In this document: positions 8,137 through 17,277 of the stretch, piece after piece
Layout of the letters: each line of letters begins with the position of its first letter
How positions within the stretch are numbered: position 1 is the stretch's first letter
Assembly: GCA_910583765.1 (NCBI GenBank)
Contig: CAJTYS010000003.1
Coordinates: forward strand, 93,477 to 157,476
DNA: 64,000 nt
Source: an uncultured Eubacteriales bacterium
GTDB taxonomy: Bacteria; Bacillota; Clostridia; Peptostreptococcales; Anaerovoracaceae
Direction: 5' to 3'
Made by a program: the position numbers and the translations under genes
The notes under the pieces: model-generated
Databases searched by the model: none
What the model was told of the DNA's origin: nothing
What the model saw: the letters and a program-made list of their open reading frames with translations, nothing else

Positions 8137-9339
8137 TTATTCTGCGCTTTCGCGCTTCAAAGGGTTAACGAACAGGAATAAGATCGCCAGAAGCGCGAAC
8201 ACAATGAAAATCGCCATGACAACTCCAAAGTACAACTCGCCAAACACGAACTCTGCTCCGCTCATCCAAAAGGAGCCGATGAAACACCCTAATGTGGATG
8301 CGATCCAAATCATGCTGGTGGACAAAGCCATTGTGGCCTCGTTGCTCTTTTTCGCCGCCAGCTCGGTGAAAATGTTCATGACAGCATACCATGCCCAACC
8401 TGCGAGAAATGACCCGACAGCAATGATGATGATGGACTTCGCATAATAGAATAACGCTACGCCAAGGATGATCTGCAGCGCACAGCCTTGCACAAAGAAG
8501 GTTTTATATGCCCGCCGCATCTTTTCATACATCAACCCGCCGAACGCGCCACCTGCGGTATAAATGCTCAGCAAAAGCCCCGCTTGGAACGATGAACCCA
8601 AATCATTATCCACCACATATGGCGACATGATCAGCAGCAATCCGTAAAGCGCCATGGTCAAAATGACGATAATCACGCCATATCCTACAATAGCCGGTTC
8701 GAGCCGCATCTTTTCCTTTCTTGCGGCTGCCTGTGTCTCTACTGTCTCCCTCTTGTCCCCTATTTTGATTTCATCAGGCTCCTTGATAAAGAACGAAGCA
8801 ATCAACGGGATGAGCGCCAGCAAATAGGAATATGCCGCAATGTGCCAATGTAGTTCTCCTAATGCGCCGGCGATCAAAAGCAAAGCCATGGAACCAATGT
8901 TCATGGATGTCACGTGCCACCCCAATAGACTTTGCCTTCTTTTACCGTTAAAGGCCGCTGTCACATACCCGTTTATGATCACCAAACTTCCAAGGCCCAA
9001 TCCAAAAATCAACCTTGAGAACATTAACACGGCAAAGCTCTTGTATAAAATCGCTGGAGCGACTCCGCCAACTAAAATCAATGCGCAGCCAACAATCATG
9101 GCAGTCTTGTACTTCATCTTTTTTCCAACAATCGCGCCAACGACAATCGCAGCAACGCAAAAGGTGATGTTCGGGATAGTCGCGACCAAGGAAATGGCCG
9201 TATAGCTCAAATCAGGAAACGCTTCAGAAATGTTTTCTAATACTGGATTGAATCCGTTTACGCTGTCGCCTAAAAATGAGGCTGCGACAATGGCGATAAT
9301 CACCATGCTTAGTGAATGGCTTTCTTTTTTTGATATCAT
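8137..9339 (-). CDS. MFS transporter
   Basis: 400 residues with about 12 hydrophobic segments and the cytoplasmic basic loop GAIVGKKMKYK between TM2 and TM3 typical of the major facilitator superfamily. A charged central loop (~185-210, rich in Lys, Arg and Glu) separates two six-helix halves. It likely imports the substrate of the catabolic run or exports an intermediate. It lies 25 bp after the small winged-helix-like gene and 10 bp before the hydrolase. No feature in the sequence identifies the substrate. Confidence 0.8.
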   Translation of the reverse strand: MISKKESHSLSMVIIAIVAASFLGDSVNGFNPVLENISEAFPDLSYTAISLVATIPNITFCVAAIVVGAIVGKKMKYKTAMIVGCALILVGGVAPAILYKSFAVLMFSRLIFGLGLGSLVIINGYVTAAFNGKRRQSLLGWHVTSMNIGSMALLLIAGALGELHWHIAAYSYLLALIPLIASFFIKEPDEIKIGDKRETVETQAAARKEKMRLEPAIVGYGVIIVILTMALYGLLLIMSPYVVDNDLGSSFQAGLLLSIYTAGGAFGGLMYEKMRRAYKTFFVQGCALQIILGVALFYYAKSIIIIAVGSFLAGWAWYAVMNIFTELAAKKSNEATMALSTSMIWIASTLGCFIGSFWMSGAEFVFGELYFGVVMAIFIVFALLAILFLFVNPLKRESAE

Positions 9340-9364
9340 TTTTTTCTCCTTATTGATTGTGATT

Positions 9365-9652
9365 TTAAATTTGATGGTTTGGCAAATATTTTAATCTCGA
9401 TTTCCCTAGCTGAGAGATTTCATAAGACACAAGCAGCGTTCCATCTGAATCAAATGTGACATCTACTTCTCTAATCATGGACACGCAGCTGAGCGCTGTC
9501 AGATACAGTTCGACCCGCTTTTTTGTAAATTGCCGCTCTTTCCCATAATCTCCCCGCAGAAGCTCCATGATCTCATTCGCGGAGATCGGCTCGCTGGCAT
9601 TTGCCACGCATTGAAAAACTTGAAATTTCAAGGGCAGTTTTCTCTTGTTCAT
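9365..9652 (-). CDS. Small winged-helix-like protein, copy A
   Basis: 95 residues, not recognised as a named family. The pattern PLKFQVFQCVANASEPIS.NEIMELL, then a helix with YLTALSCVSMIREV, then two beta-strand-like segments ending LGKSRLKYLP, resembles a winged-helix domain. A paralogue of the same size and pattern is at 25274-25552. Both follow a DMT transporter gene: here the ATG overlaps the DMT stop by 4 bp, suggesting translational coupling. It could be a local regulator or a protein-protein adaptor of the mutase module; nothing in the sequence decides. Confidence 0.7.
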   Translation of the reverse strand: MNKRKLPLKFQVFQCVANASEPISANEIMELLRGDYGKERQFTKKRVELYLTALSCVSMIREVDVTFDSDGTLLVSYEISQLGKSRLKYLPNHQI

Positions 9653-10713
9653 GCTTCATGCCTCCTCTCATCTCGCAGCTGCAGCAATTCCTTTGGATTC
9701 GCGACAACCAGCGTTGTTCCTACTACGATTACGATCACGCCGAGAATCGCCTGCGCGGTAACAGAATATTCGATGATCCCCAGCGCCTTTAGGGTCACGC
9801 CAAACACAATGCTCCACAGGCTCATAGTCGTATTGAGGGCCATGGCTCTGCCGACCCCAGTCATGTTCATGGCCGTATAAAAGGTGGTATACGTGGTGGC
9901 TGCGCCGATTGCCGCGATCGCGATCCAGAACACCGGCGTTCCCAGGGCAAAAGCCTGAGAAAAAATAGTCCACCCAATAGTTCCTACTTTAAAGAACGCA
10001 CTGACCAAAGGCACGAGAACCAGCAAGTAAACCAGTCCGGAAATAAACGTTCTGTAGATTCCCACAGACACTCTGGGATCCGCCATGTCATTGGCATAAG
10101 TGACCAAAACGCCCTCCAATGCCCAGAACACAGCCGTAACAACGGCAAAAATGATGCCTATGGTAAAATGAGGATACGCTTCTGCGCTTGGTGGCGCATA
10201 CCCGACTACCAGCGCTCCTGTTACTGCGATGGCCACGCCCAGCCAAATCCGCTTGTTCAGCTTTTCTTTCAAAAAGATCACCCCGAGAAACGTGCCTAAA
10301 ATAGGGTTGATCGAGGCGATGGCCGCCGCATAGGTCGGCCCCGCCAAATTGATGGCGATCATATAACAGCCTGTGGCGATCGGACCTCCGCAGACAGCGC
10401 CGATAATGATCACCGCTCCAATTTTCGTTCGGAACAACCGCCCATATTCACGCAGTCCTCTGCCGCTTGCCACGTTTACGATCAGCAGCCATAGGCTGGC
10501 GAAAACATCACATAGGCCTCCTGCCACAAGGGAAACCACAAATAAGATCCCTAGTGTGTAAGCTGCGTCCGCGAATGGCGGCATGCCTTGCGCCTTGCTC
10601 ATGATGACCGCCTGCCAAGCCGATGACGCTCCCGCCAGCAAGGCTACTAAAATTCCGATTTTCGCATATGTGTACTTCTTTTGCGTATACGCTTCCTGCG
10701 CTTGTATGTTCAT
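9649..10713 (-). CDS. DMT-superfamily transporter (EamA type), copy A
   Basis: 354 residues, about ten transmembrane helices in two EamA-like halves, with INPILGTFLGVIFLKEKLNKRIWLG at the end of the first half (pattern: proline-rich TM then FLKEKLN) and a matching helix pair near the C-terminus. Drug/metabolite transporters of this type usually move amino acids, organic acids or nucleosides. The gene lies 35 bp after the HyuA-family gene and overlaps the small protein gene. A close homologue is at 25570-26631 in the same relation to the second B12 mutase, which suggests that transport is tied to the mutase chemistry. Confidence 0.8.
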   Translation of the reverse strand: MNIQAQEAYTQKKYTYAKIGILVALLAGASSAWQAVIMSKAQGMPPFADAAYTLGILFVVSLVAGGLCDVFASLWLLIVNVASGRGLREYGRLFRTKIGAVIIIGAVCGGPIATGCYMIAINLAGPTYAAAIASINPILGTFLGVIFLKEKLNKRIWLGVAIAVTGALVVGYAPPSAEAYPHFTIGIIFAVVTAVFWALEGVLVTYANDMADPRVSVGIYRTFISGLVYLLVLVPLVSAFFKVGTIGWTIFSQAFALGTPVFWIAIAAIGAATTYTTFYTAMNMTGVGRAMALNTTMSLWSIVFGVTLKALGIIEYSVTAQAILGVIVIVVGTTLVVANPKELLQLRDERRHEA

Positions 10714-10748
10714 TACAGACTCCTTTCTAAATAGATGTTATGATACTA

Positions 10749-12716
10749 TTATCCGCTCCACTTTGGCTTTCCAATAGCCACTGACTTTACAATGGTTTCC
10801 ACATAATGCTTTGCGCCAGAGGTGAAAATTTCTGTATGTCGATCCTCTTGCCGCACGGCAATTTCATAATCTGCGCAGCCCGCCTTTTCTGCCGCTTCTT
10901 TTACAATCTCCTTGGCGATTCGCTCCGCTGTTTTCTTTGCCTCGTCTAGGCTCGTCTGAATGATCCGCTCTTTGGAAGAGTAGATCAAGTACTGTTTCAG
11001 AGAAGAATCGTAACGAATCCGAACCTCTGCCTCTTCCAGCACCCGTCCCACGGCCGCGCCCACTGCGTTAGCGACTTCCGCGTGTTCTGGGATGATGACA
11101 GCAGTGTTTACATATTGCCCTGCCTTGTACATCCACGCTTTTACAGGTGCGCCAATGGCGATGATCGGTTTTGCCACTGTGACTTTTGTTCGCAGAATGC
11201 TCTCGACGTTTTCACAGAACGCCTGCTCCAAAAACCACTGGCCCGCAGGTTCTTTCCTGATATCAAAGTCCTTGCCTTCAAAATCGCAAATGCTCTGTAC
11301 GCACGCACCGGCAAGCTTTCTGTACAAGAGGCGTTTCACCTGAATGATGAAATCCACGCAGCTCATGTTTTTTCGGCCTGCCATGATCTCCAACGCGGCT
11401 TTCGCGCCTTTCGTGTCGTACAAGTCAATGTGCGCTTCAGCCTGCAGCACATCAGTGGGCGTAAATGAAATTCTCCCAACGCTGCCATCCTCCACCAACG
11501 AGGTCAGCCCCAGCTTTTCCGCGTCTTTTTGAAAATGCTCTGCTAACCAGAATAAAGAATGGGGCTGTTTTCTCAATGTCTCTAAAATCATTTTCTGTTG
11601 TTGTTCGTACCGCCTTCCCGGCTGCTCCTTAATAAACAAGAAGCAATCTGTTTCCGACTCCCTGCATAATTCGTAGCCTTCCGGCCGCCGGTACTCTCGC
11701 AGTTCCTTTATCAGGGATGGCCATTGACCGGTGACGGACGAGATGGGGATCACTTTTCGCGGACCAATCTGAATGTCACCCTTCGTGTCAAACCAGATAT
11801 GACTATCGCCGCCCAGACCGAAGGTATTGATATCCGCGGCTCTCACTCTCGTGCGCCAACCTCCAACGCTGGCCCCTTCTTCTTTTATACGGACCCTTCC
11901 GTTGGTCAGATCAGCGATGTCCGTGGTCGTTCCACCCATGTCCAGGATCAACGCGTAATCCATGCCTGTCAAAAATTCCGCACCTATGATACTGGCCGCT
12001 GGCCCTGACAAAAGGGTTTCCACAGGTCGATCCAGCGCCACGGACTCGTGCATCAGGGAACCATCTCCCTTCACCACCATGATAGGGATATCCAGCTTGC
12101 GCTCTTTCAGGCATTGTTTCGCGCTGGTGAGCAGCTCTTTGATGATCGGAAGGAGTCCCGCGTTGAGGGCGCAAGTCACGGTTCTTTGATAAAATCCCAG
12201 CTGTCCGGTCAATTCATGCGCGCAGACCACTGGCACGCCTAACACTTCCTTTGCCTGCTTTTTTACCTGTTGCTCGTGAACCGGATTTCGAATGCTGGCA
12301 AAACCGGAGATGGCCAGCACATCAATGGCTCCTCTCATGGTTTTTAACGCTTCCGCGACCTGTTCCTGCTCCAGGCTTTTCTGCACCTGCCCCTTGATGT
12401 TGATTTTTCCGCTGACTTCAACGACTATGTCCGCAGGGAGAGGATCGTCAGTTTTTTTCCCAATGAGGATGACCCCTGTCCTTCCCCGCCTGTTTTCCAC
12501 AATCGCATTGGTGGCCAGCGTGGTGGACAAGGATACAAAATCCAAAGCCTTCAGTTTTTCTTCAGGCAGCTTGCCGATGCTGTTTCGGATACCCTTTGCC
12601 AGATCCTCCTTTGTTGTCAGAGCTTTTGCTTTGCATAGGATTTCCTTTTTTTCCGTGTTTACGATCACGCTGTCCGTGAACGTGCCGCCTGTGTCGATCC
12701 CAAGAACCATTGCCAT
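10749..12716 (-). CDS. HyuA-family (hydantoinase/oxoprolinase) ATPase, copy 1, mutase-linked
   Basis: 655 residues. Two ASKHA phosphate-binding motifs are clear: GIDTGGTFTDSV at 6-17 and LILDMGGTTTDIADL at ~256-270. Also present are SLSTTLATNAIVE (62-74), LLSGPAASIIGA (235-246) and GLGGDSHIW. HyuA proteins use ATP in hydantoin, 5-oxoproline or acetone-type reactions together with HyuB, but no HyuB is present. It starts 12 bp after the B12 mutase and is probably translationally linked to it (AAAGGGG site). A repair or activating ATPase for the mutase, by analogy with GlmL/MutL-type ASKHA partners, is a hypothesis. Paralogues are at 32803-34479 and 34483-36459. Confidence 0.75.
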   Translation of the reverse strand: MAMVLGIDTGGTFTDSVIVNTEKKEILCKAKALTTKEDLAKGIRNSIGKLPEEKLKALDFVSLSTTLATNAIVENRRGRTGVILIGKKTDDPLPADIVVEVSGKINIKGQVQKSLEQEQVAEALKTMRGAIDVLAISGFASIRNPVHEQQVKKQAKEVLGVPVVCAHELTGQLGFYQRTVTCALNAGLLPIIKELLTSAKQCLKERKLDIPIMVVKGDGSLMHESVALDRPVETLLSGPAASIIGAEFLTGMDYALILDMGGTTTDIADLTNGRVRIKEEGASVGGWRTRVRAADINTFGLGGDSHIWFDTKGDIQIGPRKVIPISSVTGQWPSLIKELREYRRPEGYELCRESETDCFLFIKEQPGRRYEQQQKMILETLRKQPHSLFWLAEHFQKDAEKLGLTSLVEDGSVGRISFTPTDVLQAEAHIDLYDTKGAKAALEIMAGRKNMSCVDFIIQVKRLLYRKLAGACVQSICDFEGKDFDIRKEPAGQWFLEQAFCENVESILRTKVTVAKPIIAIGAPVKAWMYKAGQYVNTAVIIPEHAEVANAVGAAVGRVLEEAEVRIRYDSSLKQYLIYSSKERIIQTSLDEAKKTAERIAKEIVKEAAEKAGCADYEIAVRQEDRHTEIFTSGAKHYVETIVKSVAIGKPKWSG

Positions 12717-12728
12717 GCTTTTTCCCCT

Positions 12729-14504
12729 TTATTCCTGCGTCATGTCCTTTAAAATAGTCACGGTGTCTTTCAAATCGTTGTACGCGTTGATTCCCATGTC
12801 CCGCAGCATACCGTCGATTTCCGTTGGTTCTGAATGCCCCGGCAAAATGGAGTTTAGTTTCCCGCCCATGAAAACGCAGTAGGTTTTCTTTCGTTCTTCT
12901 GCCAGCTGCAACATTTGCTTTCCGTAATCCAATGCCTGTCCGTTGTGACAGCTGATCCCAATGCAAGAAACCTCTTCTTCGTCTGCCAGATCCAGCACAT
13001 CCACCGGATCCATGTCCACGCCTCCATTGATCACATCCGCTCCCATAGCGGATAGCACGCCTTCCACCAGCAGGATCCCATATGTGTGCGCGTCGCCAGA
13101 GGCAATGACGATTTTCTTGCCCGCGATAGAGCCGTTCAGGCCCTCCGCGTTTAACTCCTTGATGATGCTGTCTCGCATTTCCATGGTCTGCCTTCCTAAC
13201 ACAGTCGGATAAAATGGCTTGACTTCTGCGGATTCCTGCCCATAAGTGGTGGAGTGAAACGCCTGTTCAAATTTGATGGGATTGAACTTTTTGATCACTA
13301 GCAGCATCTCTAACGGATCTTCCGTGTCGATTCCCGCCTGCTTAAAGCTTTCCATGGCATTTTCAAAGAAGGCCTTGCCTTCCCTCGCCATTACCTCTGC
13401 CATGTCATCGATTTTGGAGAAATCCATGAACGCCATCCATTCATCGGCCTTTTCTTCGACCCGTTTTCCCGCAGCGAAAATGTCCAACAGCTCCTGGAGT
13501 GTCGGCACGGCGATTTTTTCTGTAATGGATACGGGATTAATGCCCAGCCCCATGTGATAATGCTTTTCCGCTAAAATTTCAAACAGCATTTCCTGACAGC
13601 TGGTTCCATAGTTTCCGTGAATGTCGTGATCCCACTGCATGTTGGTGGAGCCATTGATATAGGTGAGCACAGGCTGTTCTTCCGTGGAAAGCAGCTGGTG
13701 CAGGGCCACTGCGATCGCAATCCTAGTGTCGCCTTCGCTGAGCAGTCCGCCGTAGCTGATCGAATATCTAGCTCCACACAATTCGCAGCAAATATAATGC
13801 TCTAGCAGCGCGTATCCGATATAGGACGAGCAGTCCATGAAATAGCCGGGAAAGCCATCATCCAGATATGTTTCAATGGTGAACATTTCATCCCGTTTAG
13901 AGGCCATGATGCCAAACGCGGTAATCATGTCGCTATAACGTTTCAAGTCATCGTCAAACCCAGGATATCCCCAAGTGAATTGTGAAAACTCCCCAATCCT
14001 AGGCGAACCCACTTTCAGTGCGTTGATGGTGGTTTCAATGGCATTGGGCACCACCAGATGATGGTCGTTAAAGAAAATGTCCATGGGTGCGGCTTCTATA
14101 TGTTTTTCGTAATCCGCAAGTTCCTCGATCACATAACTGGTGGTGGCAGGCGCGTTTTCCCGATACTCTTTTGGCAGACCAACGAGGCCGCTGGGGATAC
14201 ACTGGATATCGTGAAGCTCCAGGCCGGTCCTGCGGGTAAATTCATAAATTTTTTGAATCCCATCCACCTGTTCCTCTAACGTTGCCAAGCCAAGAAGGAT
14301 GTTCCAATCGATCTTTCCCTCTCGCATGCATTCCTTTTTATAATCCATGTGGCAAGAGTATTTTCCATTGCTTTCACGAATAAAACGGCTCCTGCCTGCT
14401 TGAAAGGATTTTCCAATCTCCATTCCAGCCTTTACTAGTTCATTGCCGTTTTGATGCGGCTCGGGCTTTAAGCTTTTAATGTACTCAATGGTTTCCATGT
14501 TCAT
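12729..14504 (-). CDS. Cobalamin-dependent carbon-skeleton mutase-like protein, copy A
   Basis: 591 residues. The C-terminal ~125 residues form a B12-binding Rossmann domain with the DxHxxG motif GDAHTYG (axial His473), a GISCHNG segment in place of the usual SxL region, and FMGGKLN as the GG motif. The N-terminal ~430 residues look like the glutamate-mutase E type barrel (PNAIETTINAL, SYGGLLSEGDTR, TYINGSTNMQWDHD), fused to the cobalamin domain in one chain as in 2-methyleneglutarate mutase. The exact substrate is unknown. GGAAGGAG lies 7 bases before the start. First gene of the long run and head of the GntR-type regulon. The paralogue at 23432-25201 is highly similar over its whole length. 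Confidence 0.75.
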   Translation of the reverse strand: MNMETIEYIKSLKPEPHQNGNELVKAGMEIGKSFQAGRSRFIRESNGKYSCHMDYKKECMREGKIDWNILLGLATLEEQVDGIQKIYEFTRRTGLELHDIQCIPSGLVGLPKEYRENAPATTSYVIEELADYEKHIEAAPMDIFFNDHHLVVPNAIETTINALKVGSPRIGEFSQFTWGYPGFDDDLKRYSDMITAFGIMASKRDEMFTIETYLDDGFPGYFMDCSSYIGYALLEHYICCELCGARYSISYGGLLSEGDTRIAIAVALHQLLSTEEQPVLTYINGSTNMQWDHDIHGNYGTSCQEMLFEILAEKHYHMGLGINPVSITEKIAVPTLQELLDIFAAGKRVEEKADEWMAFMDFSKIDDMAEVMAREGKAFFENAMESFKQAGIDTEDPLEMLLVIKKFNPIKFEQAFHSTTYGQESAEVKPFYPTVLGRQTMEMRDSIIKELNAEGLNGSIAGKKIVIASGDAHTYGILLVEGVLSAMGADVINGGVDMDPVDVLDLADEEEVSCIGISCHNGQALDYGKQMLQLAEERKKTYCVFMGGKLNSILPGHSEPTEIDGMLRDMGINAYNDLKDTVTILKDMTQE

Positions 14505-14548
14505 GCTGTTACTCCTTCCTTTTTTTGAGAGCTTGCACTTGTGGTTAG

Positions 14549-14595
14549 ATATATTAATATATTAATATTCTTGCATATTTCTACACTCATGTCAA
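14549..14595 (-). promoter_or_regulatory. Promoter and GntR-type operator of the B12-mutase operon
   Basis: On the minus strand TTGACA (14595-14590), 17 bases, and an AAGAAT -10 preceded by TG (extended -10). The perfect palindrome ATATTAATATATTAATAT occupies 14551-14568, over the predicted start site. This is a typical repressor position. It drives the mutase and probably the genes through to the hydrolase and iolB. Confidence 0.75.
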
Positions 14596-14746
14596 GTTTT
14601 TTTGAAATTTTCTCACAATTTTTTTCTAAAAGGCACCTGCGATTTTGGGCCACTGGCATTTGCTCAAGCGCTGTCAATCTAACCGGTACACTGCGTAACG
14701 GATCTTTATGATAGCTAGCTTCACTGTTTTCCATATGTTAAAGATA

Positions 14747-14768
14747 AAGGAGCCCCGAAGGGCTCCTT
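14747..14768 (-). terminator. Terminator after the GntR regulator gene
   Basis: AAGGAGCCC, loop CGAA, GGGCTCCTT: a stable 9-bp stem right after the regulator stop. On the minus strand it is followed by TATCTTTAAC, a modest U-tract. It separates the regulator from the mutase operon promoter. Confidence 0.7.
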
Positions 14769-14776
14769 AGATCGTT

Positions 14777-15436
14777 CTATACGAAATATCCTGGATGCAG
14801 GGCCTGGATTTTTTCATCCGCTTCTGTCATATAATAGTCATGATGAACGTCCATGATTTCTTTCAATTCATCGGCTCTGCCGTTTTCAATGCAATCAGCG
14901 ATCTTCAAATGACTCTTGTAAGACGATTCCAGACTATCAGGCAGCATCATGTCTAAAACCAGTACCCGAGTGTAATGTGCCATGAAACCGGAAATCGTAT
15001 CCCAAATCTGTTCATGACCGCCGCAGGCAAACAAGCTCCTGTGAAAGCGCGCATCCTGCTGGATATACGCTTTGTAGTCTTTATTTTTCAAAGCCAGCTC
15101 CATCATCAACAGTTTGTCCTCAACTGCGTGAGTCACGTTTTTTTTCGCCCTGCACAGGCTCATGAATATATCGTTTTCGAGCACATGCCGCATGTAGGCC
15201 ATTTCTTTTACCAGGGAAAAATCTATTTTGGACACATATGTCCCCCTTTGCGGGTAAATATCAATGAAACGTTCTTCTTCCAAGCGTTTCAAAGCTTCTC
15301 TGATGGGCGTGCGGCTTACGCCAAAGGCTTCTGACAACTCCGATTCTATGATCCGTTCTCCTGGTTCCATTTCTAAAAACTGAATTTTTTCCTTTATGAT
15401 TCCATAAACATTGATTTTTGTTCGTGCGCCCGTCAT
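14777..15436 (-). CDS. GntR-family transcriptional regulator, FCD subfamily
   Basis: 219 residues. N-terminal winged HTH with ESELSEAFGVSRTPIREALKRLEEE (pattern VSRTPIREAL) and a basic wing (YPQRGTYVS), followed by an all-helical FCD domain with the metal/effector ligands D..H (QDARFH, ~130), a His near 180 (YKSHL) and His-His (VHHDYY). FCD regulators usually bind small organic acids and release DNA. The gene has a near-perfect copy of the shared palindrome in its own promoter (15465-15482), indicating autoregulation. The other palindromes lie at the mutase, iolB, aldehyde dehydrogenase and SDR promoters, so it is the likely repressor of that regulon. Confidence 0.9.
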   Translation of the reverse strand: MTGARTKINVYGIIKEKIQFLEMEPGERIIESELSEAFGVSRTPIREALKRLEEERFIDIYPQRGTYVSKIDFSLVKEMAYMRHVLENDIFMSLCRAKKNVTHAVEDKLLMMELALKNKDYKAYIQQDARFHRSLFACGGHEQIWDTISGFMAHYTRVLVLDMMLPDSLESSYKSHLKIADCIENGRADELKEIMDVHHDYYMTEADEKIQALHPGYFV

Positions 15437-15464
15437 TTTACGTTCTCCATTCTTGACACTTAAA

Positions 15465-15506
15465 ATATTACTATATTAATATACACCGAACCGTGGCAAA
15501 ACGCAA
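15465..15506 (-). promoter_or_regulatory. Promoter and operator of the GntR regulator gene
   Basis: ATATTACTATATTAATAT at 15465-15482 matches the regulon palindrome with one mismatch. On the minus strand a TATATT -10 overlaps it, with TTGCGT 17 bases further upstream. The overlap suggests negative autoregulation. Confidence 0.6.
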
Positions 15507-15544
15507 GGGGTTCACGCAATTGAAAATAAGAGAAATCAATGTGA

Positions 15545-16936
15545 TCATCCAAAGGCTTCTTTTAAGACATAGCTTTTCACGTTGCTGAATTCTTCCAGAC
15601 TAACGCTGATCCCTTCTCTGCCCAATCCGCTCATTTTGATGCCGCCATGGGCTTGATCAATGTGCCTATAAGCGCTATGGCCGTTAATGACCGCGGACCC
15701 TGCTTCCAACTCTGCCGCGATATGGAACGCTTTCATGATGTCACTGCTGAGAACGCCCGCGTTCAACCCATAAGAAGATTGATTGGCGATGGTAATGGCT
15801 TCTTCTATGGTGTCAAAAGGGATGATTGGAAACACAGGTCCGAAAATTTCCAGATCCTTGGCAACGGACATGTCCTTTGTCACCTCGGTCAAGACAGTCG
15901 GCTCGTAAAAAGCGCCATTCCGCCTTCCGCCATAAGCCAGCCTCGCCCCTTCTTCCACAGTTTGTCGGACTTGCGCTTCCACTGTTTTCGCAGCCTTTTC
16001 CGTAACTAGCGTGGCAATCTCTGTTTTGGGATCCAGAGCATCCCCCACCACTACGGTTTCCAGCCTTTTTATGAGCTTTTCCGCCAAGCTGGCGCAGATT
16101 TCCCGCTCCACGATGAATCGCTTTGGCGCGCAGCAGGTTTGTCCCGCGATGTAAAATCTTCCGTCCATGATTTCTTCCACTGCCAGATTCAGATCCGCGT
16201 CTTTGCAAATGATAAAGGGATCGTTTCCACCTAGCTCTAAAAATAATGGTTTCAGGCATTTCGCACTGTTTTCAGCAAGGCTGATGCCCGCCTCCGTGCT
16301 TCCAGTCAGAGCAAGCGCGTCCACTTTCGGATTGCGGATCACCGCCTGGTCACAGGCCGCTCTCTCGCATACCACAAAAGGAGCAACAGCCTTAGGAACG
16401 CCAGCTTCCTCCAATAATTCACCGATTCTCAGAATGGTTAAAGGATTAGAGGAAGGAGCCTTCACAATGACCGCGTTTCCCATGACCAGCGCCGGAATCA
16501 CTTTTAAAATTGTAAGCTCAATAGGGTAATTGAATGGAATGACGCACCCAATCAAACCCAAGGGGACTCTTTTTGTGAAGATCAGATCCCCCACAGCATC
16601 GGAATCATTGTCTGGCAAAACCTGTCCATACATGTGGTTGGCATATTCAATGGTTCCCCTGATATTTTGCGGGACTTTTGTCACTTCATCCCTGCTCATG
16701 CTATATGGTTTTCCCATTTCCTTGGAAGAAAGGACGATAAGTTCTTCCATATGCTGCTGATAAACATCGATGAAATCGTACAGGATCCGTGAGCGTTCGT
16801 ACAAGCTGTTCTTCGCCCACGCCTTTTGGGCGGCTTTCGCTTGATCGACTAACTTAGCTAATTCAGGCTCGGATGTCAGATTCAGTTCTGCTAAGATCTC
16901 GTTTGTTTGAGGGTTTGTTACAGTCAAAGTATTCAT
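15545..16936 (-). CDS. NAD(P)-dependent aldehyde dehydrogenase
   Basis: 463 residues, ALDH superfamily of the succinate-semialdehyde/lactaldehyde type. Asn in the oxidoreductase region (VIPFNYPIELT), catalytic Glu in LELGGNDPFIICKDADL, catalytic Cys in GQTCCAPKRFIV, and EIFGPVFPI near the C-terminus. It oxidises an aldehyde to the acid without CoA. It is transcribed from an operator-controlled promoter at 17117-17163, so it belongs to the GntR-type regulon. In that setting a semialdehyde such as malonate semialdehyde or a mutase product aldehyde is a reasonable substrate, but this is inferred. Confidence 0.85.
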   Translation of the reverse strand: MNTLTVTNPQTNEILAELNLTSEPELAKLVDQAKAAQKAWAKNSLYERSRILYDFIDVYQQHMEELIVLSSKEMGKPYSMSRDEVTKVPQNIRGTIEYANHMYGQVLPDNDSDAVGDLIFTKRVPLGLIGCVIPFNYPIELTILKVIPALVMGNAVIVKAPSSNPLTILRIGELLEEAGVPKAVAPFVVCERAACDQAVIRNPKVDALALTGSTEAGISLAENSAKCLKPLFLELGGNDPFIICKDADLNLAVEEIMDGRFYIAGQTCCAPKRFIVEREICASLAEKLIKRLETVVVGDALDPKTEIATLVTEKAAKTVEAQVRQTVEEGARLAYGGRRNGAFYEPTVLTEVTKDMSVAKDLEIFGPVFPIIPFDTIEEAITIANQSSYGLNAGVLSSDIMKAFHIAAELEAGSAVINGHSAYRHIDQAHGGIKMSGLGREGISVSLEEFSNVKSYVLKEAFG

Positions 16937-17116
16937 CTTTACACTCCTTTACCGCTTTGTTGTGTTGCTTGATTATACTATTCTAGAAAAATGATTTGTT
17001 ACCATCAACACTCTGCTTGCTGCCGCGCCGCTGTGTAAGAAACTTGGTTTCCCTTCGGTGCGTTTCGTTTCATGGCTTGTTTTAAAATTTGATGGAACGT
17101 TCGTTCTGTTTTTAAT

Positions 17117-17163
17117 ATATTAATATATTAATATGATTATAACATAACCTCCTAAAATTGCAA
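17117..17163 (-). promoter_or_regulatory. Promoter and operator of the aldehyde dehydrogenase gene
   Basis: On the minus strand TTGCAA (17163-17158), 16 bases, and an extended -10 TGTTATAAT (TATAAT at 17141-17136). The perfect palindrome ATATTAATATATTAATAT (17117-17134) follows at once, covering the start site. Confidence 0.75.
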
Positions 17164-17243
17164 TAGGCTTTTAAATACTATCATCACATTTTTTCCAACC
17201 ACAAACACATCAGTGATTATTTTTATGAAAAAAGAGGAAAAGC

Positions 17244-17277
17244 TTGACAATGCGATTTTCGATATATTAATATATTA
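17244..17277 (+). promoter_or_regulatory. Promoter and operator of the SDR gene
   Basis: TTGACA (17244-17249), 18 bases, TAATAT (17268-17273). ATATTAATATATTA (17264-17277) matches 14 of the 18 bases of the regulon palindrome, then diverges (GAAA). It overlaps the -10 box. Confidence 0.65.

Noticed and set aside
14501..14734. 77-codon minus-strand frame upstream of the B12 mutase
   Set aside because: It covers the operator-bearing promoter of the mutase operon and overlaps the mutase start; no family pattern.
15453..15483. Plus-strand TTGACA plus TTAATA/TAATAT pair in the gntR promoter region
   Set aside because: It would transcribe into the 3' end of the opposing aldehyde dehydrogenase gene. 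The AT-rich operator gives -10-like sequence on both strands, so this is probably a by-product.
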